From an uncultured Lachnospiraceae bacterium (lineage in GTDB: Bacteria > Bacillota > Clostridia > Lachnospirales > Lachnospiraceae), in contig CANOFO010000001.1 in the NCBI GenBank assembly GCA_947565305.1, forward strand, positions 1-64,000: a stretch of 64,000 nt of DNA, in the 5' to 3' direction. The translations under genes and the position numbers were made by a program. Under the pieces are notes generated by a model that was not told the DNA's origin, did not search any database, and worked only from the letters and a program-made list of their open reading frames with translations. Positions 7,824 through 16,279 of the stretch are shown here, in pieces. Numbering within the stretch: the first letter of the stretch is position 1; each line of letters opens with the position of its first letter.

Positions 7824-8659
7824 TATTTTCCTCCACACCGAGAACATGGTCCCTTTCCCCCAGTCTGCGATTTTTTCACCATATAGATAGTTCGTTTTAA
7901 CCCACTGCAGCCGATACGGTAATGGTAGCATTCTCCCTTTGCCGTCACATAAACAATACCTCCCACAACCTGTCCCTTGGCACAATGCCCACAGGGTACA
8001 TAGGAATTTCCGCCTTTATTCAGCGCCGAAGCCTGCACAGGCTTAACGGACAGCTTTAAATGTGAACACTCCCGGTTTTCATGGTAGACGCTCTGGGTTG
8101 GCGTCACAAACACCCACGTTTCCCCATTACTGCCCACTCCACGATTCTGGCGTCCAGTCCAACGGTGAATTCGGCACTTATCCGATACTTTCATCGCACT
8201 TATCCCAAACAAACGAAGGGGAAACCTTATCTGGTACGTTACAGATGCATCTACATACGATTCATCCACATCTGTGTCCTTCCAGAAAAATCCGGTAATA
8301 CCGCCCTTTATCATAGACAGTGGACATTTCTGCACTGCCAGTTCTTTATAAAACGCTGCTTTGGTGAGCGTTTCCACCTGTTTAGGTGTCTTTTCCCTCA
8401 GCAGAGCCGTATTTGCTACCGCTAAATCCAATGAATTCCCCACAATATACTGCGCCCGCATCATCAAAAACAACGATAAAATGGTTACCGCAGCAAACAG
8501 AAATATGGGCAAGACCAGAGCAGCTTCCAGTGTCAGAGCACCCTTAGGGAGGGCATGGAAAAGTGCCTCCCACGAGAAAATTTCTCCACTACTTTTTCCT
8601 TTTGTATAAATATGCCTGAGAGAGATTTTATTCCTTTCTTTCCTTGTTTTATGAGGCAC
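7823..8659 (-). CDS. TadE/TadG-like pseudopilin with Cys/His repeat domain
   Basis: About 278 aa. After a basic N-terminus, ALTLEAALVLPIFLFAAVTILSLFL is a TadE-type processing site and membrane helix. The extracytoplasmic part ends in a duplicated Cys-rich unit: TPTQSVYHENRECSHLK...CGHC and TAKGECYHYRIGCSGLK...CSRC. Each unit has a YH pair, a lone Cys and a CxxC, suggesting metal binding or disulfides. A GTG at 8659 preceded by AGGAGGG at nine bases is the likely start; the frame is open to a TTG at 8719 that overlaps the upstream gene and has no ribosome site. Its stop overlaps the next gene's start. Confidence 0.75.
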   Translation of the reverse strand: MPHKTRKERNKISLRHIYTKGKSSGEIFSWEALFHALPKGALTLEAALVLPIFLFAAVTILSLFLMMRAQYIVGNSLDLAVANTALLREKTPKQVETLTKAAFYKELAVQKCPLSMIKGGITGFFWKDTDVDESYVDASVTYQIRFPLRLFGISAMKVSDKCRIHRWTGRQNRGVGSNGETWVFVTPTQSVYHENRECSHLKLSVKPVQASALNKGGNSYVPCGHCAKGQVVGGIVYVTAKGECYHYRIGCSGLKRTIYMVKKSQTGGKGPCSRCGGK

Positions 8660-8687
8660 TTTTTCACACCCTCCTATGAGTTCAAAT

Positions 8688-10310
8688 CTACTGCAAGTAT
8701 GTACATTCACTGTTTTCAAGAAAATGATACGTTCCGTCTTTTACCCTGTGAGCCGTAACAAACCCAAGAAACAAGGGTTTTGCCGTGTAAAGCCCTTCCG
8801 CCTTTACGCCGTGAATCTGGCAGTCCATGCGAAACTCGGAATCTTTTAGCGCAATATTGAGCTCCACAACATCCATTGCCCGATATGCCAGCGTATCCTC
8901 CGCTACCAGTAGTAGCAGAATCTGCAGATACTCCCGGTAATTAAGCCCCTCTTTACGGCTTTCCGTTTTCTCCTCTTTATCCGCCACCATTTTCTCACCC
9001 AGAGACACATCGCTTTTCCAGTCGGAGACCGCCTTTACCAGCGGGACATTTCCCCCGGACAGCAGACAGCGCACATCCAGAATGCTCTCAATATAACTCC
9101 ACGCCAACAAAATACCAATCTGCACTGCCTGAATTAAGGGTGCAAGCCCGGTAAAACCGACTGCCGCTGTGGCAATCTCCAAAGCAAGCCCCTGCTTTTG
9201 CCCATCCTGCATGATGGTCATAAAATTTCCTGCTTCCCGAATCAGAAGCAATTCCTTGACTGTTTTTTCCAGATTTTCATAATCGGAACTTTTTCCCGCT
9301 ACGCAATATTCCAGCTCATACTCCAGCGCATGGTTCTCACTTCCCTTTTTTCCCGCACCACTCCCACAAGAAAAATATTGGTTGAGGTACTGCTGAAACC
9401 ATAACTTGTCCAAACTGCCGCTCTCCGGCAGCTGCCAATTCCCCTGCGATATCTTACGGCTCCCCAGCGTGTCGGAAAGTGAAATTGTTTTCGCGGATAT
9501 CTCCGAAGGATTTTCCACAACCAAGGCAAGCGTCATGGAATTTTTCAACACATCCACAGAGTCCACTGGGTTTTCGGGCAAGTTTTTGGCACTTTTTCCG
9601 CCCGTTTTCTGTGATGGGACAGTTACATCTGTTTTTTTGCTTCCTTCTCCTGACAAGGAGGAGGATGTTTTGTTTTTTCCCATTCCTTGCTCCGCAGATG
9701 CTGCTGACTCCTTTTCTATCTCATCCGCTTTTGTCATCGCATCCTTGGCAGAATTCCACTGTTGCTGATGAGTTTCGCTTTCCTCCGCCAGCTCCTTGCC
9801 CTTTTGGGCTGTCGCCTGTAATGATTTTGCCGCTCCTGCCGCAAGCTGGGCCTGAATTGCTGCACATGCCTGTCTTTGAAATGCAGTTCCGCCATCATCG
9901 GTTGCCAGGGTATACCCCGTAAACTGCAGATTCTGTAATGCCATCTGGTAAAATCCAGTTCCTTTCTGTGCCAGAGCAGCTTCCTCCATTCTATGCCCTT
10001 CCAACAGCGCCAAATCCAGTTCCCCGGAGTCATTGCCCCCATCAAGAAATAGCAATCCATAATCTCGCCACAAATCCGGCTGGTACTCCCCAAATGCAGA
10101 CTCCAGTTCCAAGAGAAGGCTGCGTGCGGCAATCTCACCCAGTGCCTGTACCCGTGCAGCTTCCAGTAAAGAAAAAAATAACGAAAATACCAGTGTCATA
10201 ATCAATGCAAGAAATAAGGTAATGCTCCCGCTTGTTCTCCCATACTGAGAACAGACTCTGTTCTTAAGCGTGAGTTTCCGCTTTTGTATGCCAGTTTTTC
10301 TTTCCATCAT
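8688..10310 (-). CDS. DUF5702-like, TadG-type pilus assembly protein
   Basis: A 540-aa protein with one N-terminal membrane helix in the segment GSITLFLALIMTLVFSLFFSLLEAARVQALGEIAARS, typical of the DUF5702 proteins found in Clostridia Tad loci. The large extracytoplasmic region follows, with an Ala/Gln/Lys coiled-coil-like part (residues about 160-240), a short hydrophobic segment near residue 390-420, and a C-terminal globular part. The family is thought to play a TadG-like role in pilus assembly; its molecular function is not established. The start is uncertain among GTG 10319, ATG 10310 and ATG 10307; the middle one is given. It follows the Flp pilin gene by 14 bp. Confidence 0.75.
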   Translation of the reverse strand: MMERKTGIQKRKLTLKNRVCSQYGRTSGSITLFLALIMTLVFSLFFSLLEAARVQALGEIAARSLLLELESAFGEYQPDLWRDYGLLFLDGGNDSGELDLALLEGHRMEEAALAQKGTGFYQMALQNLQFTGYTLATDDGGTAFQRQACAAIQAQLAAGAAKSLQATAQKGKELAEESETHQQQWNSAKDAMTKADEIEKESAASAEQGMGKNKTSSSLSGEGSKKTDVTVPSQKTGGKSAKNLPENPVDSVDVLKNSMTLALVVENPSEISAKTISLSDTLGSRKISQGNWQLPESGSLDKLWFQQYLNQYFSCGSGAGKKGSENHALEYELEYCVAGKSSDYENLEKTVKELLLIREAGNFMTIMQDGQKQGLALEIATAAVGFTGLAPLIQAVQIGILLAWSYIESILDVRCLLSGGNVPLVKAVSDWKSDVSLGEKMVADKEEKTESRKEGLNYREYLQILLLLVAEDTLAYRAMDVVELNIALKDSEFRMDCQIHGVKAEGLYTAKPLFLGFVTAHRVKDGTYHFLENSECTYLQ

Positions 10311-10324
10311 CCGTTCCACTACTT

Positions 10325-10492
10325 TTATACCTTGCCCGCTTGTTTTGTTATCTTATTTAAAATATTATTTACCAAACTTGTAATCTGTTCCTTAAATAAC
10401 AGCGCAAGGCTTATCAGGATTACGATAATCAAGATAACCTCCACCACTCCCATACCATCTTCTTCTGTTAAAAAACATTTAAACTCCTGCAT
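10325..10492 (-). CDS. Flp1-type IVb pilin
   Basis: A 55-aa protein. It reads MQEFKCFLTEEDGMGVVEVI at the N-terminus, then a hydrophobic helix ILISLALLF and a short polar tail. The GMGVVEVI segment gives the Gly-X4-Glu arrangement of type IVb prepilin cleavage sites, so it is the likely major Flp pilin subunit, cut by an operon-encoded peptidase between Gly and Met or Val. The ATG has AAAGGAGA five to six bases upstream. It lies between the tadC-like gene (55 bp) and the DUF5702 gene (14 bp), the usual position in clostridial Tad operons. Confidence 0.85.
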   Translation of the reverse strand: MQEFKCFLTEEDGMGVVEVILIIVILISLALLFKEQITSLVNNILNKITKQAGKV

Positions 10493-10546
10493 AATGTCTC
10501 CTTTCCAGACAGCTATCTGCTGCCGCTTTTATGGTTTTTATCTGTT

Positions 10547-11824
10547 CTAAATATTCAGTGTCATTCCCGCCGGTATGACCAGAATTGCCAGCACGATTAC
10601 CAACATTATCCCCATAGGCAGCAATAACTTTGTGCCAGCCTCCTCCCCCATCTGTTTGGCGTGTGCTTTGCGCTGTTCATATGCCTCCCATTCTTCCTGC
10701 TCCAGCAGTCGCTGCATTCCCTGCTCTCCCTTGCGCACATTCTGCACAATCAGCGCCGACAGCTTTCGGTAAATGCCAAGCTGGCAGCGAATGCCAAAAT
10801 TTTCATACGCCTGCAGTTCCCCTACGCCATCACGAATTTCATACAACGTATTCAACATTTCCTCATAGGCATGCCGCTCTTCTATTTCGCCCTGTCCACG
10901 CTTTTTCTGATAGGCAAAAGCAATCTTCTCCCAGGCAAGGGAAATATTCATGCCCGCTCCCAACAGCAGTGAAAATTTACCGACAATACCGGCATAATCT
11001 ATCATCATTTGCCTGTCCCTTGCTGCCCTTTTACGCCTGTTTTCTTCTTTCTCGCGAAGAAATATGCCCACCGCTGCCACTGCTGCCAGAAAAACCATCA
11101 TCAAACTGCGGTTTCCCAGCTTCTGACGCCAGACAACTTCCTTGCCCTCTAACTTGTCAGGCAATTTGATATGGCTGCAATTTTCCTCCTCGTTCTGCGC
11201 AGACACCAGGTCTGCCAATTTTTCTGCAAGCTGCTCTTGCGGGGATTTTTCCCTGGGTACTGCCCGTACCATGAACTGATAGAGGCATGTCTCTTCCTGA
11301 CAGACCAGTTCCGCCGTAATCTCTACCAAAACCGGCTTTTGCGGCAGCTGCCACAAGGTGCCGTCCGCATGAAAAATGTCATAGTCAGAAAACTGATACG
11401 TTGCCTCCACTGCACCTTCCTGCAGATATTCCGGCAGATACAAACTTTCTGTCACCTGGTCTTTGGAGGGGTTGCTGCCAAGAATCAATGCATCCAGTTC
11501 CATCTTTGCCTTTTCCAGGCATTCCCTTTTCTGTGCCTTTGTCAGCTTTTTTTCTGCAATTTCCAATTTTAATGGATAATCCTCAAATTCCCCCGGCACA
11601 TCTACAAGAAACTCTTTCTCCAATACCCCCTGTCCTGGCTGATTCCTGGCAATCTCAGTCCTGTTCTCTTCTATGCCATCCAAATATGCGGTAACAGCTG
11701 CCAAAAGAAACCCTACGGCAAAAATTAATGAAGCATAATGCCACTTCTTGTCCTGCAAAGCTTTGCGCTTTCGATATACAGCTGCTGCCAGACAGATAGC
11801 TGCCCCTGTAAGATACCAATACAT
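10547..11824 (-). CDS. tadC: TadC-like type II secretion F-family inner-membrane protein
   Basis: A 425-aa membrane platform protein. Two N-terminal hydrophobic segments (residues about 1-20 and 30-48) flank a 200-residue extracytoplasmic insert. A T2SS-F-type cytoplasmic helical domain then has the Gly-containing motif LLGAGMNISLAWEKIA, and a final helix KLLLPMGIMLVIVLAILVIPAG closes the protein. The F domain together with TadB forms the platform on which the TadA ATPase acts. The insert is longer than in most TadC proteins and has no domain that I recognise. Start is preceded by GGGAGGGG. Thirty bases separate it from tadB. Confidence 0.8.
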   Translation of the reverse strand: MYWYLTGAAICLAAAVYRKRKALQDKKWHYASLIFAVGFLLAAVTAYLDGIEENRTEIARNQPGQGVLEKEFLVDVPGEFEDYPLKLEIAEKKLTKAQKRECLEKAKMELDALILGSNPSKDQVTESLYLPEYLQEGAVEATYQFSDYDIFHADGTLWQLPQKPVLVEITAELVCQEETCLYQFMVRAVPREKSPQEQLAEKLADLVSAQNEEENCSHIKLPDKLEGKEVVWRQKLGNRSLMMVFLAAVAAVGIFLREKEENRRKRAARDRQMMIDYAGIVGKFSLLLGAGMNISLAWEKIAFAYQKKRGQGEIEERHAYEEMLNTLYEIRDGVGELQAYENFGIRCQLGIYRKLSALIVQNVRKGEQGMQRLLEQEEWEAYEQRKAHAKQMGEEAGTKLLLPMGIMLVIVLAILVIPAGMTLNI

Positions 11825-11854
11825 ACAGCCCCTCCCTTCGCAATTTCTTTCCTT

Positions 11855-12640
11855 TCATATTACACGAATATTTAATATCTTCTCTGCCAGCAAAAATGCT
11901 CCTGTATATACCAAGAGACAGACCGTCATCACCGCTGCCCCTGGCAGATTCCCATATAGCGGAGCCAAAAAATCCGGGGAAGTCAGCCCTACATAAAACA
12001 AAATGCCAAATGGCACCAAGTCCATAATGCGCTGTTCGGTCCTTTTTGCCGTTATCACGGTGGCAATTTCCCGCTCCACATCCGATTTCTGGCGAATCTT
12101 TTCCACCGTGTCCTGGAAAATTTTCATCATATCTCCACCGCCCCTCTTGGCAAAGGAAAACACCTGAGAGAAACTAACGATTTCCTCCACTCCGCTGCGC
12201 TGCGCCAAATCCTCCACCAATTGTTCCAACGGCTCATTAAACTGCAGCTGATAGCGAATAGTGCGAAACTCCTGCGCCATCATACTTTTCTCCCCATAAA
12301 GCCGGGCGTACTCCTCCCATGCCTGTGAAAATGCATTTTCCATGGAATACCCTGCTTTTAGGAACGATGATATCATCTGCAGCATCTCCCCAAACTGATA
12401 CAGTAATTCCCTCTTTTGCTTTTCCAAAAGATGGCTGCTAAAAAATTTCCTTGTCAGAAACAACATAGGCACAATCATTCCAAATGCATACACACTTCGG
12501 TAAAACAGCCAGGATATCAGGCATGTAATACCTGCTGTTGATGCAATCCAGAACAAATTTTCCTGCCAATTCAACACATATGCCCTATAATCTTTTCTTC
12601 TTTGCTGTAGTGCCCCCGCTTTATGATTACAGCTTTCCAT
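11855..12640 (-). CDS. tadB: TadB-like type II secretion F-family protein
   Basis: A 261-aa membrane protein. Two hydrophobic segments near the N-terminus (residues about 28-60) are followed by the cytoplasmic T2SS-F domain: GEMLQMISSFLKAGYSMENAFSQAW and GVEEIVSFSQVFSFAKRGGGDMMKI. Two membrane helices end the protein. It pairs with TadC as the pilus assembly platform. The ribosome site AGGAGG lies 15 bases upstream, rather far; a GAGAAG stretch is closer. The 70 bp before it contain a 29-bp direct repeat that duplicates the 3' end of tadA. Confidence 0.85.
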   Translation of the reverse strand: MESCNHKAGALQQRRKDYRAYVLNWQENLFWIASTAGITCLISWLFYRSVYAFGMIVPMLFLTRKFFSSHLLEKQKRELLYQFGEMLQMISSFLKAGYSMENAFSQAWEEYARLYGEKSMMAQEFRTIRYQLQFNEPLEQLVEDLAQRSGVEEIVSFSQVFSFAKRGGGDMMKIFQDTVEKIRQKSDVEREIATVITAKRTEQRIMDLVPFGILFYVGLTSPDFLAPLYGNLPGAAVMTVCLLVYTGAFLLAEKILNIRVI

Positions 12641-12658
12641 TCTTTTTCTTCTCTGCCT

Positions 12659-12722
12659 CCTGCAATTTCATTTCTTCATTTCCTGTCCTGCGCCCTGCAA
12701 TTTCATTTCTTCATTTCCTGTC
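12659..12722. repeat. 29-bp direct repeat, period 35 bp
   Basis: Positions 12659-12687 and 12694-12722 are identical 29-bp copies separated by six bases. The 12694-12722 copy contains the last codons and TGA stop of tadA; the other is intergenic, just before tadB. This looks like a short tandem duplication of the gene end. In the spacer it creates a further ATG-AAG-AAA-TGA mini-frame. Confidence 0.85.
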
Positions 12723-13925
12723 TCCCTCTACTTGTATTCCTGCCGCATACAGCTTTCCCCGATGAATTAATTCCCCTCGCTTCATCCAGCTTCCTCTGAT
12801 TCTGCCAGAATGCTCCCCCATTTCAACAAACTCATACAGCGGATTCAGACGTATTTCCCCTTCCTCCAGTTTGTCAATCTCTGTGACTGCAAGAAGACGC
12901 CGGCTGCGGTCCCTTAATTTTCCCATATGCACCAGGATGTCCACACCGGCAGCAATCTGCGCCCGAATTGCCTGCAAGGGGAGTTCCATGCCCATCAGGA
13001 CCATCGTTTCCATGCGTCTAATCATATCCTGGCAGCTGTTGGCATGACCAGTGCTTAATGAACCATCATGTCCGGTATTCATCGCCTGCAGCATATCCAA
13101 ACACTCGGCGCCGCGGATTTCTCCTACAATAATACGATCCGGGCGCATACGAAGCGCTGTGCGAATCAGATCCCGGATAGTGACGGAAAGCTTTCCGTCT
13201 GCCCTTCCGCTGCGCGTCTCCATGCGCACCAGGTTTGCTATGCCCTGAATCTGCAGTTCCGCCGAATCCTCTATGGTAATTACTCGTTCTGTTTTAGGGA
13301 TAAATTCTGATAATGCATTGAGAAATGTTGTCTTTCCGGAGCCGGTTCCCCCGGAGATAAAGATATTGTATCCAGCTTTCACCAGAAGTTTTATAAATTC
13401 CGCACATTCCTGGCTGATAGATTCTCCTTCTATCATCTGTTCCATCAATATCGGATGTTTGGGAAACTTACGGATGGATACCACCGGTCCTTCCAATGCC
13501 ACTGGCGGCAGTACTACATTCACCCGGGAACCATCGGAAAGCCTAGTGTCTGCAATAGGCTCCGACTCGTTGATGACCCGATTATGGCTGCCCACCATCT
13601 GCTGAATGATATCTTCCAGTTTTTCTTTGGAAGAAAATGATTTGTCCCAGGCATGGAGTTCTCCCGCTTTTTCATAAAAAATATGCTCCGCGCCATTGAC
13701 CATGATTTCAGTGATGTCATCCTCACTTAGCAATTCCTGCAGCACATCCAGCTTCCTGAGGGAATGAAATACCTGCATCCGCAGTTCCTTACGCCAGTTG
13801 AGAGGAATCACCCGCTTTTTCGCTTCACGGCAGATTTCTTCGTCTATGGCAGCTAAAAGCTCTTGTTCCTCATGTTCCCTGGTCATATCCAGCTGCGCCA
13901 ATACGTTTCTTCTAATCTGTTCCAC
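12711..13925 (-). CDS. tadA: TadA/CpaF-type pilus assembly ATPase
   Basis: A 404-aa secretion ATPase that powers Tad pilus assembly at the cytoplasmic face. An N-terminal all-helical domain is followed by the catalytic domain: Walker A GGTGSGKTT at about residues 192-200, Asp-box-like ITIEDSAELQIQ, Walker B RPDRIIVGEIRG, and His-box TGHDGSLSTGHANS. The GTG at 13925 is preferred because a G-rich ribosome site precedes it and the resulting MEQIRRNVLAQLD start fits family members; a TTG at 13961 is in frame. It overlaps the end of tadZ by 14 bp, so translation is coupled. Confidence 0.92.
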   Translation of the reverse strand: MEQIRRNVLAQLDMTREHEEQELLAAIDEEICREAKKRVIPLNWRKELRMQVFHSLRKLDVLQELLSEDDITEIMVNGAEHIFYEKAGELHAWDKSFSSKEKLEDIIQQMVGSHNRVINESEPIADTRLSDGSRVNVVLPPVALEGPVVSIRKFPKHPILMEQMIEGESISQECAEFIKLLVKAGYNIFISGGTGSGKTTFLNALSEFIPKTERVITIEDSAELQIQGIANLVRMETRSGRADGKLSVTIRDLIRTALRMRPDRIIVGEIRGAECLDMLQAMNTGHDGSLSTGHANSCQDMIRRMETMVLMGMELPLQAIRAQIAAGVDILVHMGKLRDRSRRLLAVTEIDKLEEGEIRLNPLYEFVEMGEHSGRIRGSWMKRGELIHRGKLYAAGIQVEGDRK

Positions 13926-14991
13926 CCTGTACCCCCACCAGCCTGCGGCTGAAATCTCCAATTGCTCCCCAAAGCCACTGCTTTAGTTTTCCCTCCCCCG
14001 GACAATGCCCTGTCTCTGCTGATGGGAGCGATAGATACACCAGCCTCTGCTGAAGATTTATATTCTCCTGCCGCTCTGCCATCTGCCGAAACTGCTGAAG
14101 CGACGCTTTGCATAATTCTTCTGCTTCAATGACAATATAGACTTTGCTGCAAACCTCCAACAATTGGAAAAAACCAGGAACCATCATGCCAAAATCCAGT
14201 AAGATTACACGATAACCGCTGTGTTCCGCCAGCAGTTTTACAAATTTGAGGTAATCCTCTGCGGAAATCTCTCCCAGGCAGCCTCCATCCTTCGCCGGAG
14301 GAATATAGTCAACCCCCTCCATCGTATACAGTGCGCTGCCGACACAATGGGCAATGTTGCCCCCATCGTTCAGGCACAGATACATTACATCCAGAAGGTC
14401 TTTTTCATACTCTTCGCCAAACCAGCCGCCAAACCCCGCGCATTCCTGCAAGTTGACATAGAGTACCTTTTCCTCCTGTGCCAATCCCTGTGCAAAAGTA
14501 AGCGCAAACGGCGTTTGCCAGATACTGTGGCATGGCGAGTAAATCCCTATCACCTCTCTTTCCTCACTTACTTCATTTAATGTTTCATTCTCCCACTGCT
14601 GGTAAACCGTGAATATTTCCCTGAGAATGCGAGATGCTGGCTGGTATTTGTCTACTGCAGGAAGATCACGGATATAAGCGGGAATCGGCTCCTTGCTGTC
14701 CAATGTGCGCAGATACATCCACAAAATCTCATCCTTCCCACCCTTTGGCGATTCCTCCTGCACACGCTTACGCTGCCCCATGATTTCCTCACAGATTGCG
14801 GGGTTATCCAGAAATCCTGTTCCCAGCAGCACAATATCCGGTTTTTTGCTGCCGTGGTATTCCCAGAAACTTTCTGGCGTGGAAAAGAACATACTCTGCA
14901 GCTTTTCTCCTCTCTGCAGAGAAAACCATTCTCCCAGCTTCTCTCCATACGAGCCGTCCGTATCACAGACGGCAATTAAGATTTTCCTCAA
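13912..14991 (-). CDS. tadZ: TadZ/CpaE-like pilus localisation protein with degenerate P-loop
   Basis: A 359-aa protein with an N-terminal receiver-like domain (RKILIAVCDTDGSYGEKL, later KPDIVLLGTGF) and a C-terminal MinD/ParA-type domain. This is the arrangement of TadZ/CpaE, which positions the pilus machine. The region that should be the deviant Walker A loop reads GIYSPCHSIWQTPFAL: there is no GGxGKT and no Lys, so nucleotide binding may be lost. Asp residues typical of the fold remain (VILLDFG). The TTG at 14991 overlaps the TGA of the upstream peptidase gene, with GGAGG seven bases before it; the frame is open further upstream but that part overlaps the peptidase gene. Confidence 0.8.
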   Translation of the reverse strand: MRKILIAVCDTDGSYGEKLGEWFSLQRGEKLQSMFFSTPESFWEYHGSKKPDIVLLGTGFLDNPAICEEIMGQRKRVQEESPKGGKDEILWMYLRTLDSKEPIPAYIRDLPAVDKYQPASRILREIFTVYQQWENETLNEVSEEREVIGIYSPCHSIWQTPFALTFAQGLAQEEKVLYVNLQECAGFGGWFGEEYEKDLLDVMYLCLNDGGNIAHCVGSALYTMEGVDYIPPAKDGGCLGEISAEDYLKFVKLLAEHSGYRVILLDFGMMVPGFFQLLEVCSKVYIVIEAEELCKASLQQFRQMAERQENINLQQRLVYLSLPSAETGHCPGEGKLKQWLWGAIGDFSRRLVGVQGGTD

Positions 14992-15488
14992 TAAGCCACC
15001 TCCATTGCGATTGCATAACCAATTAAAATTGAAATTGAAAAATGAATGACATGATGTTTCCCCTGAGAATCCTGCGGATATTTGAGCAATTTGCCGCTTG
15101 CCAGCACCTGCTCCATATAAGTTGCAAATATTCGCAAACGTGAAATGAAATTCCGATGGAACAGAATTTTGCCAAGCGACATAAGACCCGCCACAAGAAA
15201 TGCTGCTGCTATTGTGGTACAAAGCACTTTAAAACCCCAAATACCGCCAATCATGGAAAATAATTTGATATCACCTGCCCCCAGGGCACGTATCAGAAAC
15301 AAAAGATAAAATAAGATAACCGGTATAGAAACGTTTATTAGAAAAACGCCAATTCCTTCCACTCCCCATTCCAGAATTTGAAAAAAACATCCTGAAAATA
15401 ATCCGCTTACAACCAGCCGGTTACTGATTTGAAAGCTCCTAATGTCCGTTGCCGCCGCCATGCTCAAAAGCGTCAGGCTAAGCAGCAC
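14988..15488 (-). CDS. tadV: A24-type prepilin peptidase (TadV/CpaA-like)
   Basis: A 166-aa polytopic aspartic peptidase that cleaves type IVb prepilins. Catalytic Asp residues are D15 in AAATDIRSFQISN and D73 in GAGDIKLF, the GxGD motif. About 70 extra C-terminal residues beyond the second motif form a helix and a hydrophobic tail. The GTG start at 15488 follows GGGGAGG by five bases. It is the first gene of the pilus operon, 68 bp downstream of a strong promoter. Confidence 0.88.
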   Translation of the reverse strand: MLLSLTLLSMAAATDIRSFQISNRLVVSGLFSGCFFQILEWGVEGIGVFLINVSIPVILFYLLFLIRALGAGDIKLFSMIGGIWGFKVLCTTIAAAFLVAGLMSLGKILFHRNFISRLRIFATYMEQVLASGKLLKYPQDSQGKHHVIHFSISILIGYAIAMEVAY

Positions 15489-15555
15489 TTTTGCCTCCCC
15501 AATATATCACCTCTCTCTGAATAATTCTCCTGTTCGCGAATCAGTGATGTTTTGG

Positions 15556-15584
15556 ATTATAGAACATGTGCTTTCCGTTGTAAA
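15556..15584 (-). promoter_or_regulatory. Sigma-A promoter of the Tad pilus operon
   Basis: TTTACA (15579-15584) and consensus TATAAT (15556-15561) on the minus strand with a 17-bp spacer. The expected leader is about 60 nt. No terminator is apparent inside the operon, so one transcript of about 9.7 kb could run to the FHA gene. Confidence 0.8.
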
Positions 15585-15620
15585 GTACCTTTGCGAATAT
15601 TTTTTAATTTTGTAAATAAC

Positions 15621-15893
15621 TTACAAGAGTTTATAAAATAAAATTCCATAAACCAGTCCAAAGCCGCCAATACCAAGGGTTCCGATTGTCAAAACATTCA
15701 CAGGATTGATGCCGGCAGCGACAGAAATCCCCAATTTCTCAAGCAATGCATTGACCACGCAGATTCCCACCATCCCCACCGCACAGCGCAGGATAAATGC
15801 AGAAATCCAACCTGCTTTCTGCTTCATCATTCCCATCAGCAGCACAACTACACAGATACCTGCAATTGCTGCAATTCCAAAATAATTTTCCAT
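15621..15893 (-). CDS. bofA: BofA-like pro-sigma-K processing inhibitor family protein
   Basis: A 90-aa membrane protein with the BofA layout: two to three hydrophobic segments and the C-terminal motif GINPVNVLTIGTLGIGGFGLVYGI. In Bacillus, BofA holds the SpoIVFB protease inactive in the forespore membrane, controlling sigma-K. The ATG at 15893 follows GAGGAGG; the frame is open to a TTG 15 bp further up. It is divergent from a yaaL-like gene. In Bacillus subtilis yaaL and bofA are neighbours on the same strand after recR, so the pair here is a rearranged remnant of that order. Confidence 0.8.
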   Translation of the reverse strand: MENYFGIAAIAGICVVVLLMGMMKQKAGWISAFILRCAVGMVGICVVNALLEKLGISVAAGINPVNVLTIGTLGIGGFGLVYGILFYKLL

Positions 15894-16024
15894 ACCTGTC
15901 CTCCTCAAAATACCCTTAACTCATATATATACTTTCTGGAAAAATTTATGACTTTTTTGTATAGAGTTGGAAGTTTCTGCTTATACTTTAAGTAACAGCA
16001 AATCAGAAAAGGAAAGGGATGCAT

Positions 16025-16279
16025 ATGTTTCAGACTGCAAAAAAAGAAAAACCTCAGACAACTGCTTACTCTTTACTTTTAGATGACATAGAAAAAGCCA
16101 GATACGATCTGGCTCTTGCCTATGATAATTTTGAAAATGCTATGGAACCGGACCTCATTGACTGTTGCATTTATCAGGTAAATGCGCTGCAGATGCGCTA
16201 CAAATTCCTGCTGACAAAGGCGAAACAGTTCAACGAAAATTCCTACGCCAGAAATCCCCTGGAATTCTCTGAACCCTGA
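16025..16279 (+). CDS. YaaL-like DUF2508 family protein
   Basis: An 84-aa soluble, mostly helical protein: SLLLDDIEKARYDLALAYDNFENAMEPDLIDCCIYQVNALQMRYKFLL, matching the DUF2508/YaaL family pattern. Its function is unknown. The ATG at 16025 is preferred to the one at 16019 because AAAGGG is properly spaced only from the former. It is one of only two plus-strand genes in the window. Its 3' end overlaps the convergent FliS-like gene by 37 bp. Confidence 0.75.
   Translation: MFQTAKKEKPQTTAYSLLLDDIEKARYDLALAYDNFENAMEPDLIDCCIYQVNALQMRYKFLLTKAKQFNENSYARNPLEFSEP

Noticed and set aside
14992..15222. N-terminal extension of the tadZ frame
   Set aside because: It overlaps the prepilin peptidase gene in another frame, and the TTG at 14991 with GGAGG gives a sensible family start.
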